From Variovorax sp. (GTDB lineage: Bacteria > Pseudomonadota > Gammaproteobacteria > Burkholderiales > Burkholderiaceae_C): a stretch of DNA of 11,817 nt. The position numbers and the translations under genes are program-made. The stretch lies in contig JAQGLP010000160.1 in NCBI GenBank assembly GCA_028292835.1, forward strand, positions 1 to 11,817, in the 5' to 3' direction. Below, piece by piece: positions 1 through 5,187 of the stretch (position 1 is the stretch's first letter; the number at the start of each line of letters is the position of its first letter). The notes under the pieces were generated by a model that was not told where the DNA came from, made no database searches, and saw nothing but the letters and a program-made list of their open reading frames with translations.

Positions 1-671
1 ACGGTGGCGCCCGCCGTGCGCCGGCCGGGCACGTCGAACCATGGCAGATAGCCTGCGGGGCCGGTGCCGCTGCTGTCCTTGGTCTTGAACTCCATCACGC
101 CCTCGGGCGTGCAAAAGCGCAGCCGCGTCAGCGCGTTGACGATCACGCGCAGGCGCTCTTGGCCCCGGAGCGCGTCGCTCCAGCGGGCTTCGTCGCCATA
201 CAGGTGGCGCAGGAATTCGTCCAGCGTCGGGCCGCGCAACGCGGCTTCCACTTCCGACGCGAGCGACAGCGTGTCGGTCACCGACCACTGCGGCAGTACG
301 CCCGCATGCACCATCAGCAGGTCCTCGCCGCCGATGCGCTCGTGCAGCGCCATCGACTGGTGGCGCAGCCAGTCGAGCAGGGCGTCGCGGTCGGGCGCCG
401 CCAGGATGGCGTCGATCGTGTCCTTGCCGTGCGGATGGCGCACGCCCTGCGCGACCGACAGCAGGTAGAGGTCGTGGTTGCCCAGCAGGCAGCGCATTGC
501 CGCGCCCGCGGCTTGGGCGCGTCGCAGCACCTGCGCCGAGGCCGGCCCGCGGTTGACCAGGTCGCCCAGCAGGACCACCGTGTCGCGGCTCGGCGAGAAG
601 CCGATGGTGTCCAGGAGCCGCTGCAGGGCTTGGTCGCAGCCCTGCACATCGCCGATCAAGTAAAGTGCCAT
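1..671 (-). CDS. apaH: Symmetrical bis(5'-nucleosyl)-tetraphosphatase ApaH, C-terminus cut by window edge
   Basis: This hydrolyses diadenosine tetraphosphate (Ap4A) to two ADP in the cytoplasm and belongs to the PPP metallophosphoesterase family. 223 complete codons are visible and the frame runs off the left edge; from memory E. coli ApaH has about 280 residues, so roughly the last 50-60 are missing. Metal-site motifs appear in order: GDVQGC (residues 7-12), GDLVNRG (36-42), LLGNHD (62-67) and MVHAG (120-124). LRFCTPEGVMEF (184-195) and PWFDVPG (210-216) match the ApaH-specific C-terminal half. Residue 10 is Gln where E. coli has the DxH histidine; I recall Gln in other proteobacterial ApaH proteins. 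The ATG at 671 is supported by an upstream GGAGGAG at good spacing. The gene is divergent from the CorC-like gene, with 23 bases between start codons. Identification is firm from the motif order. Confidence 0.95.
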   Translation of the reverse strand, partial: MALYLIGDVQGCDQALQRLLDTIGFSPSRDTVVLLGDLVNRGPASAQVLRRAQAAGAAMRCLLGNHDLYLLSVAQGVRHPHGKDTIDAILAAPDRDALLDWLRHQSMALHERIGGEDLLMVHAGVLPQWSVTDTLSLASEVEAALRGPTLDEFLRHLYGDEARWSDALRGQERLRVIVNALTRLRFCTPEGVMEFKTKDSSGTGPAGYLPWFDVPGRRTAGAT

Positions 672-694
672 GGTTCCCATTCTCCTCCGCGCCC

Positions 695-2002
695 ATGGAT
701 GTTCTTTTGCTGGCTTTGCTGACGACGTGCAACGCGTTGTTCGCAATGTCCGAAATGGCGCTCTCGACCAGCCGCCGCGCGCGCCTGGCCGCACTGGCCG
801 AAAGCGGCGATGCCGGCGCCGCCGCGGCGCTCACGCTGATGGAGCATCCGACGCAGTTTCTCTCGACGGTGCAGATCGGCATCACCTCGATCGGCATGCT
901 GAGCGGCATCGTCGGCGAGGCGGCGTTTGCCGGGCCGCTGGCTGCATGGCTGGGCGGCTGGGGGCTGGGCGTGGGCTCGGCCGGGGTGGTTTCGACCGTG
1001 CTGGTGGTGACCTGCATCACGCTCTTCACGATCCTGTTCGGCGAGCTGGTGCCCAAGCGCATCGGCCAGCTCTACCCCGAGCCGGTGGCGCGCTGGGTCG
1101 CACGGCCGATGCGCGGCCTCGCCAAGGGCGCCAAGCCCTTCGTGGTACTGCTGTCCGGCGCCACCGCCGCCATTCTCAAGCTGCTTCGCATCGACGCCAA
1201 CGCGGCGCGCGTGGTGACGGAGGAGGAAATCTCCGCCAGTCTCGAAGAAGGCGTGGACGCCGGAGTGATCGAGCACCACGAGCACCAGATGGTGCGCAAC
1301 GTGTTCCACCTCGACGACCGGCGGCTGTCGTCGCTCATGGTGCCGCGCATCGACATCGACTGGCTCGACGCCGGCGCGTCGGTGGCCGAGGCGCTGCAGC
1401 TGGCGGCCGGCGCGGGCGCCAGCGAGCCGCATTCGTGGTATCCGGTGTGCCGCGGTTCGCTCGATGACGTGCTGGGCGTCGTGAGCGTGGCGCGCCTGCT
1501 GCAGCTGGGGAGCGCGCATCCCGGCACCATCGCGGCCGAGGTGCAGCCGGCCACCTACTTTCCCGAAACGCTCACCGGCATGGAACTGCTCGAGGAATTT
1601 CGCGAGCGCTCGCACCGCATGGTGTTCGTGGTCGACGAATACGGCGTGGTGCAGGGCCTCATGACGCCGCGCGACCTGCTCGAAGCCATTACCGGCGAGC
1701 TGCAGGCCGGCGGTGCCACCGAAGCCTGGGCCACGCGGAACGAAAACGGCTCCTGGCAACTCGACGGCTTGATGCCGGTGTCGGAATTGCGCGCGCGCCT
1801 GGGCATCCGCCAGTTGCCCGGCGAGGAGCGCGGCCGCTACAACACGGTGGCGGGCCTGCTCCTGTCGGTGTCGGGCAACATGCCGTCGGTGGGCGAGAAG
1901 ATCGAATGTGCCGGCTGGCTGTTCGAGGTGATGGCGCTGGAAGGCCGGCGCATCGACGCGGTGAAAGCCACGCCCCTGACGGCACAGGAAATCGCCTCGT
2001 AG
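695..2002 (+). CDS. HlyC/CorC (CNNM) family membrane protein with CBS domain pair
   Basis: This is an inner-membrane protein of the DUF21/CNNM family, whose members are linked to Mg2+/Co2+ efflux and magnesium homeostasis; the exact ion here cannot be read from sequence. The 435 residues show the usual order. A DUF21 membrane domain (about 1-165) begins with an N-terminal helix and AMSEMALS (17-24) and carries the hallmark GELVPKR (116-122). A CBS pair follows (about 215-335, including VFVVDEYGVVQG at 310-321), then a CorC_HlyC C-terminal domain (about 345-425, with GRYNTVAG at 380-387). I chose ATG 695 because the family normally starts directly at the first helix. A GTG at 665 would add ten residues (MPWFPFSSAP) and overlap apaH. 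Neither start has a clear Shine-Dalgarno sequence. The gene ends in tandem TAG TAG stops. A paralogue-level name (yfjD/corB/ytfL-like) would be a guess. Confidence 0.92.
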   Translation: MDVLLLALLTTCNALFAMSEMALSTSRRARLAALAESGDAGAAAALTLMEHPTQFLSTVQIGITSIGMLSGIVGEAAFAGPLAAWLGGWGLGVGSAGVVSTVLVVTCITLFTILFGELVPKRIGQLYPEPVARWVARPMRGLAKGAKPFVVLLSGATAAILKLLRIDANAARVVTEEEISASLEEGVDAGVIEHHEHQMVRNVFHLDDRRLSSLMVPRIDIDWLDAGASVAEALQLAAGAGASEPHSWYPVCRGSLDDVLGVVSVARLLQLGSAHPGTIAAEVQPATYFPETLTGMELLEEFRERSHRMVFVVDEYGVVQGLMTPRDLLEAITGELQAGGATEAWATRNENGSWQLDGLMPVSELRARLGIRQLPGEERGRYNTVAGLLLSVSGNMPSVGEKIECAGWLFEVMALEGRRIDAVKATPLTAQEIAS

Positions 2003-2016
2003 TAGCCGCCGACATT

Positions 2017-2034
2017 CGCGCCGAGGCTGGCGCG
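2017..2034. terminator. Hairpin between convergent genes, possible bidirectional terminator
   Basis: CGCGCC (2017-2022) and GGCGCG (2029-2034) form a perfect 6-bp GC stem with a six-base loop. It lies in the 42-base gap between the convergent CorC-like gene and phaG. Neither strand has a T tract after the stem, so it is not a canonical intrinsic terminator. It may act as an mRNA 3'-end stabiliser or a Rho-assisted end. In such GC-rich DNA a stem of this size can arise by chance. Confidence 0.35.
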
Positions 2035-2044
2035 GAGCTACCCC

Positions 2045-2383
2045 CTACCTGGGCACATCGCCGCCGCGCTGGCGCTCGCGGAACAGCGCGGCGCGCATCA
2101 GGAAGATGGTGGTGACGGGCGCCGTCAGTGCCACGAAGACGGCGATCAACACCGCGTGCAGGAACAGCTGGGAACCCTGCGCCGAAAAATACACGATGGT
2201 GGCGAGCGACACGCACCACACCCCCAGGGTCGCCCCCAGGGTCGGCGCATGGATGCGACGAAAGAAGGTGGGCAGCCGCACCAGGCCGAAGGAGCCGATG
2301 GCGGCGAAGCCGGCGCCCGCCACGACGAACAGCGCGGTCAAGGCTTCGGCCCACCAGGACAGCGGCGCAATGGAGCCGGTCAT
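2045..2383 (-). CDS. phaG: Monovalent cation/H+ antiporter subunit G (PhaG/MrpG)
   Basis: This is the last subunit of the Pha/Mrp antiporter, a small inner-membrane protein needed for assembly or function of the complex. It has 112 residues, as usual for the family, with three predicted helices (about 12-34, 52-72, 77-98). The family signature is clear: GLVRLPTFFRRIHAPTLGAT (residues 33-52), followed by the TAPVTT segment (87-92) in the last helix. ATG 2383 overlaps the phaF stop by four bases (ATGA) and is preceded by GAGGTGAT at close spacing inside the phaF end. A longer frame reaching 2596 exists, but its extra N-terminus is only phaF read out of frame. Coupled translation with phaF is inferred from the overlap. 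Confidence 0.95.
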   Translation of the reverse strand: MTGSIAPLSWWAEALTALFVVAGAGFAAIGSFGLVRLPTFFRRIHAPTLGATLGVWCVSLATIVYFSAQGSQLFLHAVLIAVFVALTAPVTTIFLMRAALFRERQRGGDVPR

Positions 2384-2658
2384 TCGATCACCTCGCCGCG
2401 CAGCAGGAACTTGGCCAGCGCGGTCGAGCCGACGAAGCCGAACAGCGCGATCAGCATCGCCGCCTCGAAATAGACGCTGTTCGCATACACGATGCCCAGC
2501 ACCAGCATCATGAGCATGCCGTTGATGTAGAGGCAGTCGAGCGCCATCACCCGATCCTGCGCGGTCGGGCCGATCAGGAGGCGCGCCAGGGCGCACAGCA
2601 TGCCGACCGCGAGCAGCAGCAGGGCCAGCTTCAGGGCGCCAAGCAGGAAAGGGGTCAT
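2380..2658 (-). CDS. phaF: Monovalent cation/H+ antiporter subunit F (PhaF/MrpF)
   Basis: This is a small membrane subunit of the Pha/Mrp complex. It has 92 residues and three predicted helices (about 5-28, 38-58, 62-84). The conserved stretch GPTAQDRVMALDCL (residues 30-43) between helices 1 and 2 carries the family's Asp-Arg pair (D35, R36) and D41. The start ATG 2658 overlaps the phaE stop in an ATGA and follows a GGGAG sequence about 11 bases upstream. The stop overlaps the phaG start in a second ATGA. A longer frame extending to 3102 runs antiphase through phaE and has no family similarity, so the short start is chosen. The protein has no catalytic role of its own that I know of; it acts within the hetero-oligomeric antiporter. 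Confidence 0.95.
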   Translation of the reverse strand: MTPFLLGALKLALLLLAVGMLCALARLLIGPTAQDRVMALDCLYINGMLMMLVLGIVYANSVYFEAAMLIALFGFVGSTALAKFLLRGEVIE

Positions 2659-3152
2659 GATTCGAAGATCTCCCGCAGCGGCTGTTCGTACCGGCGCTTC
2701 ATCAGGGCGATGAAGGCGGCCTCGTCCTGCTCCTTCAGGTCGAACACGTGGATCAGGAGCAGCGAGCGGTCCAGGCTCAGTTCGGCCCAGGCGGTGCCGG
2801 GCGTCAGACACACGATCATGGCCAGCACCGCCAGGGCGTTGGCATCGCGCACGTCGAGCGGCACCGTCACGAAGCGTGCGCGGATATTGCGCGTCGGCCG
2901 GGCAAGCAGCGAGCACGCCACCTGCCAGGCCGACAGCGCCATGTCGTGCGTCACCACGCCCGCGAGGCGCAGGGCGACGCCGGGGCGGCGCATGCGCACC
3001 GTCGCCGGGCGCAGGCTCTGCGTCAACAGCGGCACGGCGATCGCCAGGACCGCGCCCAGCAGCAGCGTGGCCGGGTCCAGCGACTGGTTGAGCAGCAGCC
3101 ACACCACGAAGAGCGTGAGCGACAGCGGCGGCGAGGGCAGCCAGCGACTCAT
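2655..3152 (-). CDS. phaE: Monovalent cation/H+ antiporter subunit E (PhaE/MrpE)
   Basis: This is the MNHE-domain subunit of the Pha/Mrp antiporter. It has 165 residues, a usual length. Two N-terminal helices (about 11-46) lead to an amphipathic or short membrane stretch (about 60-85). The conserved block CLTPGTAWAELSLDRSLLLI (115-134) is followed by HVFDL (135-139) in a cytoplasmic ferredoxin-like half. The protein ends with a charged tail (MKRRYEQPLREIFES). ATG 3152 overlaps the phaD stop in an ATGA; the only purine stretch upstream is AAAGGG, so translation probably depends on coupling to phaD. The subunit is known to be required for stable assembly of the complex in Bacillus Mrp; that role is transferred here by family. 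Confidence 0.95.
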   Translation of the reverse strand: MSRWLPSPPLSLTLFVVWLLLNQSLDPATLLLGAVLAIAVPLLTQSLRPATVRMRRPGVALRLAGVVTHDMALSAWQVACSLLARPTRNIRARFVTVPLDVRDANALAVLAMIVCLTPGTAWAELSLDRSLLLIHVFDLKEQDEAAFIALMKRRYEQPLREIFES

Positions 3153-4846
3153 GGCAGGGCGCCCTTTCGCGGCGGGCCGGCTACCTGGCGCGCGCCCAGC
3201 ACCGCGTCGCGGTAGACCTGGGGATGGCGCAGCGCCTGGGCGGTGGCGCTGGCATGCTGCATCACGGGCTCGGCGCCCAGCGTGAGGGCGAGGCACGCGG
3301 CCAGCAGCGCGGCCACGGGCAGCACCTCGAGCGCCGGCAGCGAAGGGATGGCGGTGCGCGGCTGAGTCCAGAAGTGGCGGATGCCGGTGCGGCTGAGCGC
3401 GATCAGCGTCAGGAAACCCGAGCCGATCAGGAGCGCCATGAAGGCCCAGCCCTCCGGCATCGGGTCGCGCGCAGCGAGCAGGCCCGAAAGCATCGCGAAC
3501 TTGCCGACGAAGCCCGACAGCGGCGGCAGCCCGGTCAGCAGCAGCGTGCAGCCCAGGAAGGCCAGGCCGAGAAAGGCGACCCCGGCCGGGATCGCCCGCC
3601 CGTAGAGCGCCTGCGCGTCGTCGTCGAGGTTGAGGCCTGCCAGCGGCTGCAGGTCGTCGCCCAGGAAGGGCGCGTTGCCCGCGGACTCGTGCGGCGCGAT
3701 GCTCAGGCCCTCGTTGCGCCAGCGCTCGACCATGTCGATCAGCAGGAACAGCGCGCTCGCGGCCAGGGTCGAGCTGAGCAGGTAGTAGAGCGCGCCGGCC
3801 CACACGGCCGGCTGCCCCAGCCCGACGGCGGCCAGCAGGGTGCCGGCCGAGATCAGCACGCAAAAGCCGGCGAGGTTGGACAGACGCTGCGTGCCGACAA
3901 TGCCGAGCGAGCCGAGCGTGAGCGTCAACAGCCCGGTCGCCACCAGCACGTGCTGGCCGAACTGGGCCGAGGCACCGGTGTCGGGCGCGAAGAGCACCGT
4001 CCACAGCCGCAGGATCGTATAGACGCCGAGTTTGGTCAGGAGCGCGAACACCGCGCCGACCGGCGACACCGCGGCGCTGTAGGAAGGCACCAGCCAGAAG
4101 TTGAGCGGCCAGGCACCGGCCTTGGCGAAGAACGCCGTCGCCAAAATTGCCGCCCCCGCGTGCACCAGGCCGCGATCGCCCGGCGCCAACTGGGCGATGC
4201 GCAGGCCGAGGTCGGCCATGTTGAGCGTGCCGGTGACACCGTAGAGCATCGCCGCGCCGATCAGGAACAGCGACGACGCCGCCAGGTTGACGGCGATGTA
4301 GTGCAGCCCGGCACGCACGCGCAGCCGGCCCGAGCCATGCAGCAGCAGGCCGTAGGAAGCCGCCAGCATCACTTCGAAGAACACGAACAGGTTGAACAGG
4401 TCGCCCGTCAGGAAGGCGCCGTTGATCCCCATGAGCTGCAACTGCAGCAGCGGGTGGAAGTGCACGCCCGCACGGTCCCAGCGCGAGGTGGAGTAGATCG
4501 AGGCGGCGAACGCGACCACGCCGGTCAGGGCCACCATCATCGTGGAGAGCCGGTCGGCCACCAGCATGATGCCGAAGGGCGCGCGCCAGTTGCCCGGCAG
4601 GTACACGCCGATGGAGCCCGGACCGCTGCCGGTGTCGGGCGCATTCACCCAGCGCAGCAGCGCCAGCGCGATCAGCAGGCCGGCCAGGCCCGAGACTACG
4701 CTGAGCGCCGCCTTGATGCGGCGGTGGCCCTCGTCCAGCAGCAGCATCAGCGCGGCCGTGAGCATCGGCACCACGATCGGCGCGGCGACCAAGTGCGGCA
4801 TGGTGGCCTCGAGCAGGTGGTCGAGCAGGCGCAGCGGTCCGTTCAT
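3149..4846 (-). CDS. phaD: Monovalent cation/H+ antiporter subunit D (PhaD/MrpD)
   Basis: This is one of the two large antiporter-like subunits, homologous to NuoL/M/N of complex I. It has 565 residues, longer than Bacillus MrpD (about 490). Expected membrane residues are visible: the TM5 glutamate in LFVFFEVMLAASYGLLLHG (E158), a lysine in AFFAKAGAWPLNFWL (K242), and K272 in ALLTKLGVYTILR. The segment at 355-366 (YLLSSTLAASAL), where the paralogous PhaA subunit has NHATFKAS, carries no Lys or His. A hydrophilic insert (about 380-415, with an acidic DDLQPLAGLNLDDD) separates the last helices, and GLPPLSGFVGKFAML (439-453) follows. ATG 4846 has an AGGAG eight bases upstream and overlaps the phaC stop (ATGA). 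The insert and the missing TM12 charge fit Pha-type (group 2) systems as I recall them. Confidence 0.96.
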   Translation of the reverse strand: MNGPLRLLDHLLEATMPHLVAAPIVVPMLTAALMLLLDEGHRRIKAALSVVSGLAGLLIALALLRWVNAPDTGSGPGSIGVYLPGNWRAPFGIMLVADRLSTMMVALTGVVAFAASIYSTSRWDRAGVHFHPLLQLQLMGINGAFLTGDLFNLFVFFEVMLAASYGLLLHGSGRLRVRAGLHYIAVNLAASSLFLIGAAMLYGVTGTLNMADLGLRIAQLAPGDRGLVHAGAAILATAFFAKAGAWPLNFWLVPSYSAAVSPVGAVFALLTKLGVYTILRLWTVLFAPDTGASAQFGQHVLVATGLLTLTLGSLGIVGTQRLSNLAGFCVLISAGTLLAAVGLGQPAVWAGALYYLLSSTLAASALFLLIDMVERWRNEGLSIAPHESAGNAPFLGDDLQPLAGLNLDDDAQALYGRAIPAGVAFLGLAFLGCTLLLTGLPPLSGFVGKFAMLSGLLAARDPMPEGWAFMALLIGSGFLTLIALSRTGIRHFWTQPRTAIPSLPALEVLPVAALLAACLALTLGAEPVMQHASATAQALRHPQVYRDAVLGARQVAGPPRKGALP

Positions 4847-5187
4847 CCGTTGCGCTCCTGGCCGTCCACGTGGTCGGTGCCGGTGAGGCCGCGCGAGGCC
4901 AGCAGCACCACCAGGAACAGCGCCGTCATGGCGAAGCCGATGACGATGGCGGTCAGCACCAGCGCCTGCGGCATCGGGTCGGCGGTGTTGGCCAGCGTGG
5001 CGACCAGGCCGGGTGCCAGCATCGGCTCGGCATCGACCTTCAGGCGGCCCATGCTGAAGATGAAGAGGTTGACCGCATACGACAGCAACGTGAGGCCCAT
5101 GACCACCTGGAAGGTGCGCGGGCGCAGCAGCAGGTACACGCCCGAGCCGCACAGGATGCCGATGGCGAGTGCCAGCACGGCTTCCAT
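4843..5187 (-). CDS. phaC: Monovalent cation/H+ antiporter subunit C (PhaC/MrpC)
   Basis: This is a NuoK-like subunit of the Pha/Mrp antiporter with 114 residues and three predicted helices (about 3-21, 27-46, 74-97). The conserved loop and last helix, DPMPQALVLTAIVIGFAMTA (70-89), are typical of MrpC/NuoK. The start ATG 5187 shares its A with the last base of the phaAB stop (TGATG) and is preceded by GGAGG at workable spacing inside the phaAB 3' end. The C-terminal tail (TGTDHVDGQERNG) is hydrophilic. Identification follows from the motif, the length and its fixed place between the A/B and D subunits. The symbol follows the Pha naming; mrpC and mnhC are synonyms. Confidence 0.95.
   Translation of the reverse strand: MEAVLALAIGILCGSGVYLLLRPRTFQVVMGLTLLSYAVNLFIFSMGRLKVDAEPMLAPGLVATLANTADPMPQALVLTAIVIGFAMTALFLVVLLASRGLTGTDHVDGQERNG

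Noticed and set aside
665..694. Upstream GTG start (665) for the CorC-like protein
   Set aside because: It adds MPWFPFSSAP before the expected first helix, overlaps the apaH start, and has no ribosome site. ATG 695 fits the family start.
656..1759. Long minus-strand frame opposite the CorC-like gene (367 codons)
   Set aside because: Its translation is rich in His, Arg, Gln and Ala with no family features, typical of the antisense of a GC-rich gene. The plus-strand frame has full CNNM/CBS/CorC signatures.
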